From Agelaius tricolor (Eukaryota; Chordata; Aves; Passeriformes; Icteridae), in NCBI GenBank assembly GCA_023055355.1, contig JALJCS010000028.1, positions 7,068,418 to 7,132,417 on the forward strand: a DNA stretch of 64,000 bases, in the 5' to 3' direction. Of the stretch, positions 14,335 through 24,703 are shown piece by piece (position 1 is the stretch's first letter; each line of letters opens with the position of its first letter). The translations under genes were made by a program, and so were the position numbers. The notes under the pieces are model-generated. The model saw only the letters and a list, made by a program, of their open reading frames with translations, was not told the origin of the DNA and made no database searches.

Positions 14335-14837
14335 TTTTTTTTAACAGGCACATTTCATTTCCATACAAGCATCGAGAGCACTCAGCCCGCACGTCCATCC
14401 CTGGCGACAATCCATCGACCAGAAAAGTGCATGGACTTGTGTCTGCAGCCACCAGTACCTGCTCCCTTTCTCTGCCTTCTTCCTCGCCTTGACCCCTGAG
14501 TGAAGAAGCCCTCAAAGACCCGAAATCACGCACTGCCGGATGAAATCTGGGGCAGTGTGATGGGCTTCAAAGATCAAGGTCCACACATAGTAAAATGTAC
14601 AAATACACATACGTAATTTAAACCAACTCCAACCACCGTGGTCAGAACACAACCAGAGAAATAAAGGTGCCATCTCGAGCACTGCTCCTTCACAGTGACA
14701 CACACGCGGGGAGAATGGAGAACACGATTAAAATTGCAAAATGACTCCAAGGAAAAGCAGCTGGTAACAATTTGGGTATATCGATGAATGTTACCGAAAT
14801 TCCCCCCGCCCCCTTTAAAATTACAGGCACCACTTAC

Positions 14838-15749
14838 CCGGGGGGCTTTCCTCTTGTATTTGTTGTTATAGTCAAATTTTTCTTTCATTTCATCTAAGAG
14901 CTGGCCCAGTCTAGCTTTCTCCTCTTTCCCAGTATAATCCTGGCTGAGGAGGATATAGGATCTCCAGTTTGCAGAGTCAAAGCCCCAGTGGCAAGTCCTG
15001 TTTTCCAGCGATTTGTGAGAGTGGACCACAAATTTGTGAGGTGGGTACATGAGCCTGCAGTCCAAGCACTGGATGCAGGCTGCGCTGGGGTTACTGTAAA
15101 GCTCTGGCACCAGGAGTCCCTTACACTTCCCAAAGCACTCATGATACACCTTGAAGCTCTTCTCCGTGAGCTCCAGCTCAATTGTGCTAGAGAATTCCTT
15201 CTTGCAGTGGGGAGGATAGGTGCCACCATAAAGCAAGGCGTTACAAAGCCTCTCAGCATCAGTTTTCGTGATGAGCCCGCAGGAAGGAGCGGAGAAGGGC
15301 AGGATGCCCATGACTTTGAGGATTTCCAGCTGGTCAGCAGTGCATCTGGAGCAGTAAATATGTAGCTCATCACACACCGAATTAATCTGCTGCAGGGAGA
15401 AGTCCCTGAGCACCGAGTTCAGGATCTGGGGCAAGCAAAGCCGCTTCTCTCCGCCCACCACGAAGCAGGAGATGGTTTCCCCTTCCAGGATGGTCTCGCA
15501 CCTCTCCGTGGATCTGTCCGAGGGCATGAAGAAGGGACCAGGCATGACCGGAGGAGGCTGGATCGGGGGCAGATGCAGTACAGGTTCCGCTGGGTCTTTG
15601 CCATTGTCTTTCTTGTACATCTCCTGTGCCCATCGTGCTGAGAAAGCAGCAGGGCCACCCAGGGAGCTCATAGAGCTCAGATGAAACTGTTCCAAGGTCT
15701 TCTGCAGTCCTGGATGAGGCTGGAAGCTGCTTCTACTTACAGTCTCCAT
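14838..15749 (-). CDS. SKI: SKI proto-oncogene, first coding exon (residues 1-304)
   Basis: SKI is a nuclear co-repressor that binds SMAD2/3 and SMAD4 and recruits N-CoR/HDAC to shut down TGF-beta and BMP target genes. The exon encodes 304 codons and ends on a codon boundary at a consensus donor (CGG, then GTAAGT at 14837-14832). Visible parts: the N-terminal R-SMAD-binding segment (residues about 9-43, containing [12 protein letters not shown], the region altered in human Shprintzen-Goldberg syndrome); a proline-rich linker (58-75); the Dachshund-homology domain (about 84-176, with [16 protein letters not shown] and [13 protein letters not shown]); and the SAND-like SMAD4-binding region (about 200-297, with CIQCLDC and [10 protein letters not shown]). 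The ATG has A at -3 and G at +4. The N-terminus ([14 protein letters not shown]) matches the avian form. The C-terminal coiled-coil half is in later exons outside the window. The cellular gene is intact here. Identification is from recognition of the protein, not a search. Confidence 0.98.
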
Positions 15750-16120
15750 TTTTTAGTTTCTATTCCCAAAACAAACAGCAAAAATCCCCAATTATCTTCC
15801 ACCCTGGTGCAAATCCACTTAAGGGATTTTTTTAAGGAAAAAATATTAACAAAATAAAACAACCCACCCTTGTGTTTTTCCTCCTTCTCACTCAGCAATC
15901 CACTAACGGAGAGGAAATAAATCCTTTTGTATGCGTGTCTCTCTCTTCTTTCTTTTCTCTTGCTTCGCGTTACAATTTCAAACCCTCCAAGTCTCCAAGC
16001 TGCCCCGATGGAGCACAGAATCACGGCAAAAAGAGGTCTTCATCCGAGCACTCACCCCCTCAGCCAACCCCCAGGCAAACCAATCCCTCCTCCCACACCT
16101 CCAACACACACTCACTCACT

Positions 16121-16179
<59 letters not shown>
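16121..16179 (+). repeat. (CA)n microsatellite
   Basis: About 29 CA dinucleotides with one TA interruption near 16147. It lies about 370-430 bases upstream of the SKI start codon, so it is probably within the 5' UTR or proximal promoter, where it reads as (TG)n on the SKI sense strand. It can form Z-DNA and is likely length-variable. Confidence 0.97.
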
Positions 16180-16180
<1 letters not shown>

Positions 16181-16784
16181 ACCCACGGAAACACAAAAAG
16201 TCTGTGCCACGCTCCGAGCACCCGGGGCTCAAATATGTTCTGGCGGCTGCTGCTTCTCTGCAGTGATCCCCCTTCTGTCCATATCCACCGAGGGAAGGCG
16301 CGGGGGAGGAAAGTAAAAAGCAGGAGGAGGCAGCACGCTCGCTCTGTGGAAGGAACAACGCAGGAGAAAAGGCCCAGATCTCCGGCACTGCCAAAGCGGC
16401 GCGGGGGCTCCGCACGGGCGACGAGCGGCTCCGCTGCCCCTCGTGGTCCCTCTGCTCGGCCTGGGAGGGCTCCTCGGCTCTGGGTTCGCCTTCCTTCCCT
16501 TATTTCTGCCGGTGCTCTCGTTGTGCCGTGGGGAGCCGCGGTGAGAGCGCGCACATCCTCCCAGCTCCTCTTTCCAGCAGTGACTGAGAGTGCCTGAGAG
16601 CTGAGCTAATGCAGGCGGGCTCAGCCTCCCGCCCTCCGCCTCCCCCCCTCTGTTTGTTGGTGTCTGCCTCAGTCATTGAATCCCGGCCAAGAATGTGACC
16701 AACTCCCCGGGCCGGGCTCTTCCAGGAACAGCGCCCGCCTCCCCCTTCGCGCTGCGCCCAGACCGGCCGGGATGTGCCGGGATC

Positions 16785-17015
16785 AGCCGAGCTGAGCCGA
16801 GCCGGTCCAACCGAGCCCGGCCGCGCCGAGCACAACCGAGCTGATCCAAGCTCAGCCGCGCCGCGCCGAACCGAGCTGGGATGTGCCGAGTCCAGCCGAG
16901 CCGAACCGTGCCGAGCCGAACCGAACTGAACCGAGCCGAGCTGTGCTGAGTGGTGCCGAGCCGTGCCCGGCCAAGCCGAACCGTGCCGAGCTCAGCCGAA
17001 CCGAGCCCAGCCGCT
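16785..17015 (+). repeat. Degenerate GC-rich pentamer array (CCGAG/CCGAA type)
   Basis: About 230 bases built from variants of CCGAG, CCGAA, CCGTG and CTGAG, in the SKI upstream CpG island. It keeps several frames open, which explains the long spurious frames seen here on both strands. There is no sign of protein-coding use. Confidence 0.9.
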
Positions 17016-17533
17016 GCACGGGCGGGCGCGCGGCGCGGCCCCGGCGGCAGCGCCGGCGAGGGAGGGAGGGAGGGAGCGGGGGGAGGATAAACTGCTGGGT
17101 TCACGGACCGCCGCGCCGCCAAGGAGGGGCGGTAGGGCGAGGGCTTTTTCCCTCTCGCCGCTGGATTTCTGGCAGCGGTGAAATAGAACAGGCGCGGGGA
17201 GCGGCGCTGGTCGCGCTCGCACGGGCACGGAGCTTGTGTGAGCACTCACGGCGCCCTGCCCGGCGTCAACTGCGGGCACACGCCCCGCGCCGACAGGCGT
17301 GAGAGCGCAACTGATGGGCGACAACAGCGCGGGACGAGAGCGCATCCTCGGGGCGCCACGGGACACCGGAGCCCCCAACCCACCGAGCGCTACAGGCGAG
17401 CGACACACGTGTGCTCCCTTGCTCCGACACACATGTGCACATGTGTTCCTCACTCCCGCACACGTCACACGCTCCTTCCACCCACGGGCGACGCTCAACG
17501 CGTGGAAGGAGCGAGAGGCGCAACCGCAGCGCT

Positions 17534-17572
17534 GGTGGGCAGGGGCAGGGGCTGGGGCTGGGGCTGGGGCTG
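17534..17572 (+). repeat. G-run hexamer array (GGGGCA/GGGGCT), G-quadruplex candidate
   Basis: Consecutive GGGGCA/GGGGCT hexamers give at least six runs of three or more G on the plus strand, enough for an intramolecular G-quadruplex. It lies about 1.8 kb upstream of the SKI start codon, on the strand opposite to the SKI sense strand. Confidence 0.85.
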
Positions 17573-17668
17573 TCCGAGCCCTCGCTGGAGCAGGAAGGCA
17601 GAGGCAGCACTAAGGCCACGCTGCTGGCACACAGGCGGGCCGGCTCCTGGGCTCCCACCCGCGGGGCC

Positions 17669-17731
17669 GGGGCTGTCCGGTGTGTCCGGGGCTGTCCGGA
17701 GTGTCCGGGACTGTCCGGAGTGTCCGAGGCA
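17669..17731 (+). repeat. 19-bp minisatellite (GGGGCTGTCCGGAGTGTCC type)
   Basis: Three complete 19-base units plus a partial fourth, differing at one to three positions each, in the SKI upstream CpG island. Confidence 0.9.
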
Positions 17732-17811
17732 CCGAGCGCCCCCTGCACGGCGGGGACGGGCGCCCTCTACCGACCGATGAGATCACCGCGACCGCCCCGC
17801 ACAACCGGGGC

Positions 17812-18150
17812 CGGGGCACGGACACCACTGACCAGGGCACGGACACCACTGACCATGGCATGGACATCACTGACCACTGACCATGGCATGGACATCACTG
17901 ACCATGGCATGGACATCACTGACCACAGCAGGGACACCCACTGGTCATGGCACAGACCCCTACTCCCCATAGCATGGATATTCACTGCCGGTACCCATGG
18001 CACAAACACCCAGGCCATGGACACCAAGTGACCATAGCACGGACACCCACTGCCCATGGCACCGACATCCAATGCCCAGGGCATGGGCACCCACTGCCCA
18101 GGACACAAACACCCTCCCAGGGCACAGACACCCACTGCCCAGCAGCACTG
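17812..18150 (+). repeat. 21-bp minisatellite, degenerate towards the distal end
   Basis: Units of the type GGCATGGACATCACTGACCAT are near-perfect from 17816 to about 17935. They then decay into looser GGCAC...CACTGCCCA variants as far as about 18145. One internal unit carries an extra ACTGACC duplication near 17874-17882. The array marks the outer edge of the SKI CpG island. Frames through it are repeat artefacts. Confidence 0.9.
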
Positions 18151-19819
18151 CCAACTCCATTATGGATTTATTATTCAGGTCAGGAGTGAGATGCTCTTAC
18201 TTTCTATTAATATCAAATTTCAAAACAAAAAAACTGTGTCTTCTCCCATTTTCCATGGACTGCACACCCAGAATTCTAACAGACATTTCAATCACCACTT
18301 AGCATCACCATTAAGGAACAAGCTGAAAAGGTTTCCACTGTTATCTCAGAGCTCTGTCAACTGTGTGCCAAAAAGGGCTGGGGAGCACTTTCACACCAGC
18401 ACAATTGTTAATAGTGTTTGTAATGCAACAAGGACTTTAAGCTCTGCTCATCCATAGAGTGTGACTGAGGGACACAGACACTGAATTTTGGACAGTCTCC
18501 TCTGGAAGAGTTCATGGCAGTGGAACAGCAGAAAAAACACATTGGGACAAAAGAGGAGGAGCAAACAGACAAATATCCAAGCAGTGCTTAAAGGAGCAAT
18601 TGGAAAACAAACCCGCTGTAATTTACTCAGACTCATTGTAATGGGGCAGGACACACACCAAGCTCTTGTGTTTTATTTGTGCTTTTATATTCTGAAATCC
18701 CATTCAGAATAAAGGGAAAAGGTGTAAGAGTTGTATAAGAGCTTTGACCTTGCTCCTAAGTCAGCATTTCCCCAGAGGGGAACCCTCTCACATACCCAGG
18801 TTGGACATGAACCCTCAAAGTGCTAAATGCCTTCAGAAGAGGCAGGAACCAAACACACTGGTCCAGGTCAGCAGCTGTGTCTTCATCTGCTCAGAGAAGA
18901 GCCTTGGAGGTTCTCCACCAAATTGCTTTAATAGGAAGCCACTGGTGGCAAGAAGGACCCTTGAAGTTTCTGTCTGTACAATCCATCACAGGAGGATCTG
19001 GTGATCCATGAGTGGGATTTTTAGATATTACCACAATACCAAGGTCTAAAGATGGGATTAAACAATCTAGGCCATACAGTCCTTGTTGATTCCTGATGCT
19101 AAGAGAAAGCAGGGCTAGGAATATTCCTCGCTGGGTAACAGGATCATCCAAAAGGTTTTAGTTAAGAATAATTTTTAAATTACATTCTTCAGAAGGTGCA
19201 TATGGTACCTTTTGTTAATATGAGGGCCATCCATCCACTGCACCATTTCCAAACTGAAGGGTGTGCTTTGGTAGAATGAAAACCCCTCCCAGCAATCAGC
19301 CTCCTCCTAGAGAAGCTCTGACTGTGGCTGTGACAAGGGAGAAGCAGCAGACACACAGTGAATTCCCCCAGGGCTGTGGCACTTGACCAGACTGTCATCA
19401 GAGACACTCGGATACAATGGGGACCAGCAGCAGGATCACTCCCTACATGGATTTTGTGCAGTTTCAGGCCTTTTTATAATCCACTAAAATATAAATGGCT
19501 AGATAAACTCAAACATCACATATGGAGTTCCTGATTCTTTTAAAGAACCAAACTAATGCCTGCAGGAACTTTGGATAGCAATGGAAAAGTTTCTCAACTC
19601 TGGAAGCTGGGTTGGTTTTTTTTCACTCTCTCTCCTTCATCCCCTAGAAAGAAAGGACAGCAAGCAGTAGCTGCAGTTCATTTTCAGAGAGGTGCCATTT
19701 TCTCTTCCAAATGACTTTTTAATGCAAGTAAATCACTGGATCGTGCAACAGATTGTTTCTGGGGGAATTCGTAAATGGAATTCCTGAAGCAGAGGGGACT
19801 ACCAAAGAGACAGGAAGGA

Positions 19820-19945
19820 TGGTCTTGTGGTTAAGACAGAAAACTCAGGACATCTGGGGTCTATTCCAGATCTCCCACAGATTTCCTGTTGCCTTGGGCA
19901 AGTTGCTCAGTCTCTCTGTGCCTCAGTTTCTGTATCTGCAATACT
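19820..19945 (+). mobile_element. MIR-family SINE fossil
   Basis: Preserves the MIR order: GTGGTTAAGA near the tRNA-derived part, then a GGGTC...CCAGATCTCCC block, then CTTGGGCAAGTTGCTCAGTC and TCTGTGCCTCAGTTTC. This is an ancient amniote SINE, unusually well preserved for a bird genome, about 4 kb upstream of SKI. Confidence 0.85.
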
Positions 19946-22900
19946 CAGACAGTGAGCAATTGGAGTGGCAGCTTCCAAACCGAAAGCCATGACGGGACAG
20001 AAACCAAGCTCCAACTCCTGCAGGAACAACACAGCGAAACTTCCACATCTGTACATCCCACAGCCTCTGCAGAACCAACCAGCAGCAGGGCAGGAGGAGA
20101 GGGAGCCACGGGAGCCGTCATGTGGCATTAAGGTGCCAGTGGCTTCTCAAGTCTCTGCCTCTCCATGAGGGACTCTGAGTGCTGCATCTTAAAATCAGAT
20201 TCATCTGTCCCCCAGTCAGTCTTGCTCCAGTTCCAAAGCCCTGGAGCAGGAGAAAGGAGAGGGGAAAAATATCTCTGAGGAAGGGCCCTAACACCACAGT
20301 GTTTTTCTCACTCTCTCCCTCTTCTCCTCCCCCTCTCCATTGGCTTCAAGGCCAACAGCTCCTGGAACACAAACACTCTTGTAAACTTCTGAACCACACA
20401 GCCCTATGGTGGGTGGGTGTTTGCTCCCTGCCTGCCAGTTCCAATCCACCCACAGATTCCAAAGGCCCAGAACAAAAAGCAGACTCCATTTTCCATATTT
20501 AACAGGCACTTCTCCTCCCTCCCCATCGCCTTCACTCGGTGCCTCTCCCCAGCAGCGGGTCCCACCTTCCGCACGTCGCCCGGGCTGGGGGATGTTTGTG
20601 CTGTGTTTGTACACACACGGGAGACGTGTGCTCCCCCCAGCCCCCTCTGCTTCTCGCTGCCTGCCTGCTCGGGAGAGCTGGGGATTAGCAAGGGCTGTGC
20701 TGCAGATTGCAGCTATTTGACAAAACGTTTGGGAAGGGCCTATTGTGAAGATTGTGAAGAGGGAAGGGGGGAGCGTGGGTGCGAATGCGACACGTCAAAA
20801 TTCCTGCTGCAGCTCACATGAGACAGCACAGCCCTTGGAGCAGCCAACTTCCACTTGCTCCATGCTTGTACTGTACATATTCATTGCTAATTGTGACACA
20901 AGTAAAACGATTTCTGCATGGCCAGGATATTTCCTTCCCTCTTTTCCTTTAGAGATTATCATTTATCAAACTCATGATTTTAACTGATCAATTACAGTGA
21001 AACTGGGGAACGCCAAACTATCCAGAACCTGAGGAATAAGGTTTCAAACTCTCTGTTGGAAAGGATTATCTGAGAGCCAGGTGGTCTTTTTCATTCAAAT
21101 CTTTCAATTTTTCATCAACACACATATCCACTTACAGAAAATTATTTCACAAATGTGATCTAATTATCTTTTCGGCCAAAATTAATTTTGAAACATTTAT
21201 TTTAAAGACACCACTTCTTTTTGTACATATTTCTCTGAGATATGTACTGAAATAATTGAATTTAAGCCATCTAAAAAGTCACCAAAAAAAGTTTCAATCA
21301 GTCAGAGTTAAGATGAACAAACAAAAATTTTTGCCATCTGAGGTCAGCAATAGACTCATAACAACTAAAATATTATTCTTTTTTTAATTAATGGAAAATT
21401 CAAGTATTTACAGCACACCTTTCAGGACAAAGAGCTCAGTGAGGTGGCTGGGGCTTTTCAGCAATGGCAGCAAGGCTGTGTTTTAGGGCTTTGGTCCAGC
21501 TCACTGATTTCATTTTACCAGATTCACAGCAGCTTCTCCCAGAGAACCCCATGGATTCAGAACTCATCATTATTTCCTTAACCCTTTTCCTTTTGTTCAG
21601 CTCAGCTCCATGGCCTGCCTCCTGTATCTTTTCTATCTTTCCCAAGTACAGAACCTCTTGGTCATGGCCTACTGGCCATATATCCATGATGAATACATGT
21701 AATGAACATATGACCTGCTTAAAACATGACTTGCTCTCACCTAAAATTCATATTTAATTTGCAGGAAATCATCAGGCATCCTAGGAAGTATGGGAGGTGA
21801 GGGGTTGTTAACAGCACATGAAAGAGTTCTCCATTTTTTGGAATTCTTTCATCCCAAGTTGCCTGGTATGTTGCTCAGGGCTGCCCCTCCCTCCCTCACA
21901 CACTCTGCACCTACATGTCCCAGTGGAGGCTGCCAAACACCTCATTTTAAAAAACCCAAAAAACATGCTTGCTACCTCCAATAGAAAAATGAACTCACTG
22001 GGAAAAATCAGAGTCGGAGAAGGGAATAAAGCTGGAACTCCTGGGATTCCCAAAGGAGCTCACAGAATAGTCCTGCAGGGAGTCAGCCTGCACAGACTTT
22101 TTGCCATTTACACGAACATTTCTCAGCACAGCCAGCAATGAGCAAACAAGGCAGAGCCCCACATCCAGCTGAGGCAGAGACAGGAGCACCAAGCCAGAGC
22201 CCTGTCCCTGTCAACAGTGCCCTGAGCTGCTGCTGTTCCCCCTCAGCAGCTCCTCCCAGAGCCACCATCACCATTCCAGCGAAGAAAAATCAACCATTTG
22301 TGACAAAGTTAAGCCTGGATTTAAGCAAGTCTCTCTCACAGCTTATCTCAAGCAATCCATATTAAAGGAAGTGTGCCAGCCTTGCCCTAGAGGAGCTCCT
22401 GGTCAGCAAAGCTGAGCTGCAGCACACAGGGTGGGTGACCTGGCCTCCCTGCTATGAGGAGAGGCTCTGGGAATGCTGACTGCAGCCAGGGAATTCACCT
22501 CTCTCTTCCATAATCTCTCCCATCTTTGAGATCATTTCTCATCATCATGGTATCTGTATTTTGCAAATAATATTGATAAGCTCAATGAACCTTTGCTACA
22601 AAGACTCTGTCAGATCTCCTGATCTGCTTGCTGGGTTTTTATCACCACAGCTTCTGATCCTGGTGTCTCTCCTCATGTCCTCTGGTACATCCTTTACAAC
22701 AGCTCAACATCCAAAATCATGGCAGGGAATGACTCTGCCTGCAATTTATCACCTCTTCCCTCTTGTTGTAAAGTGATCCCCTGTCTGCTGGTCTGACAGG
22801 TGAGCCTGCAATTTATTGTAGAGGCCTGTGCCTCCTATAAATAACACACAGAGCACCAGGCACTCTGTGGAGATCAGTGCTTGCATCATCACTTCACTCA

Positions 22901-23079
22901 TTCAGAACGTGCTGTCCTAAAAATCCCACATTTCTACTCCTTTCTCACAAATTCTTATGCCTTGATCTCATATTTATTTCATTTATGGGCTTTCTGAATG
23001 AACCTGTGATTAAAGCACATGCACACCTCATTAGCATAATGAGATTTTTCCTACAAGCATGTAATGAAAACGAAACAAA

Positions 23080-23166
23080 TTCATTCTGTCATTTTACAGA
23101 TGTGGAACTGCAGAACAGAGAAGATACACAACTGACTTAAGGCCACCCTGCAGATCTTTATCACAA
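23080..23166 (-). mobile_element. MIR-family SINE fossil (reverse orientation)
   Basis: Reads CATTTTACAGATGTGGAACTG, then CAGAACAGAGAAGATACACAACTGACTTAAGGCCACC. This matches the reverse complement of the MIR core (ATTTTACAGATGAGGAAACTGAGGCACAGAG...CCAAGGTCAC) with ordinary divergence. The ends are indistinct. Confidence 0.7.
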
Positions 23167-24641
23167 TCCAAATCTTTTACTCAGTTAGAATCAACTGCTT
23201 TTAGCTTCATGACTGGGTTTTTTCCTGACAAAACTCCATGATATTCCTAGAATTACTCCCAGATCAAAACTATGCAATAACAGAATCCAGCACTGAAAGA
23301 CAAAGAGGACTGGGGTTGTTTGAATTCTCTTTTTTTTGTCCTGTTCCATACTTCATTGGACAAGACAGGCTGTATTTTGAATCAGCCACTGCAGTCAGGT
23401 AGAAGCAGGTAGTGAGAGTCCCCCAGCAGATCTGTATTTACTGAAGTGTCTGATTTAACACTGCCCTGTTCTCTTTTCCAGGAAAAAGGCACTGAACGTT
23501 TTCATTTCTAGACAGCATCAACTGTCAGACCAGCTTTTATGTAAAGCATTTTCATTTCAAGCCTCTTCAATTTTTAATCAGCTGTGTCAGAAGAGAGGAG
23601 CACAAGAGCTGGTGGCAGGAGGCATTGGGGCAGCAGGCTCCCCGTGTCCCAGTGTCCCTGCAGGACATTTCCACAGCCTGCCCTCCTGCAGCTGCACAGA
23701 GCACAGGGGATGTTCCAGCAGGACCTGCTCACGTGAGCTTCCACCAGACTTTCAGAGAGTTCCACTCCTGTCTCCAGCAGTTCTGCACTTTCAGGGTTCC
23801 CTCTGGCTACAGGAATGGTATTTATGTAGATTAAACCCACTTCACTTACGTGGCCCTCTGACAAAGAATGGTGCATAGAAAAAATAATTAGGGTTTCAGA
23901 TTATTTTAAGTAAGAGATGAGCTCATGCCTAGTAAACTTCTAAACTATTCCTGGGTACAGCATTTATATTAAAATAATGAACAGAGACTGTGAGAGGAAG
24001 GACTGCAGGAAAGGCTGGCCATGCTTAGATTCCCTTTTTCATCTCCACCCTTCAAAGATTTTGATGAGATTTCTTTCCTGCACGTGGCAGGCTGACAGTG
24101 GGACTCTCTCCTCTCCCCCTCCCATCCATCCTGGAGCTGTGATCCTGTCTGTCCCTGCCTGCTGCAGCATCACCACTAGCACCAGCATCCACCAGGGATG
24201 TGCCAGCTGGCACCTTTCCCTCCCCTCTGCTTCCCTTCCCTGGGCAGGAGAAACCATTCCTGGCCTTCTGGGGCCAGCCCTGGACCCACACTGTTCCTCC
24301 TAATGAATGCAACCTGTTCTAACCAATGTGAAGCTTATTTGTGAGTGTGGAGCTGCACTCAATTGCCTGACATTTCACATTTCTCACCATAAATCTGGGT
24401 AACACTTTATTTTAATTACTGGGACATTTTCTAACTTTTATTGTTTCTGGCAAACACAGGCAAAATGAGCTCATTCATTATATAAGGTATGTGAGCTATT
24501 TCTTCAGGGGAAATTGTGTTCTATATTACCCTTGCTATGCAACAAGATGCCATTCACCTCCTTTGGACATGTCATTAGGTGTCACACAGACTGAGAAGGA
24601 TTAACTCATCTTTTCCTGAATGACAGAGACCTTGAAGGTTG

Positions 24642-24703
24642 ATCCATCCATCCATCCATCCATCCATCCATCCATCCATCCATCCATCCATCATCCATCC
24701 ATC
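24642..24703 (+). repeat. (ATCC)n microsatellite
   Basis: About 15 tetranucleotide units, with single-base phase slips near the distal end. Intergenic and likely polymorphic in length. Confidence 0.97.

Larger units (their letters stand above)
1..14837 (-). other. SKI: SKI intron 1 (5' part only)
   Basis: This follows the exon 1 donor and contains no sequence I can recognise as a later SKI exon, so it is taken as the beginning of the long first intron. The open frames here are short, overlap on both strands and resemble no known protein. It holds a 385-bp direct repeat pair (1466-1850 and 3764-4148), a MIR-like fragment near 12972, a small CpG-rich patch near 9.4-9.6 kb, and AT-rich stretches such as 4741-4990. 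Some short segments (for example 1266-1345) contain dense homeodomain and POU-type motifs and may be enhancers, but that is inference. Confidence 0.85.
16200..17830 (-). promoter_or_regulatory. SKI: SKI CpG-island promoter region
   Basis: This is a sharp rise in C+G and CpG compared with AT-rich DNA on both sides, immediately upstream of the SKI start codon at 15749. It includes GC-box-like tracts, a degenerate pentamer array (about 16785-17015), G-run repeats (17534-17572), E-box palindromes (17406-17445) and two CTCF-like motifs (17735-17773). I cannot place the transcription start exactly. A 5' UTR of some hundreds of bases running from this island into 15750-16200 is likely. Confidence 0.75.

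Noticed and set aside
15872..17780. Long plus and minus frames of 140-241 residues around the SKI promoter
   Set aside because: They run through the (CA)n, pentamer and 21-bp arrays and GC-rich DNA, which lack stop codons. They translate to repetitive peptides (for example ARLGSARLG types), not conserved proteins.
22800..22880. Possible additional MIR tail (CACCAGGCACTCTG) before the 23.08-kb fossil
   Set aside because: The match is only a few bases long, and the intervening sequence does not align with the MIR consensus as I know it.
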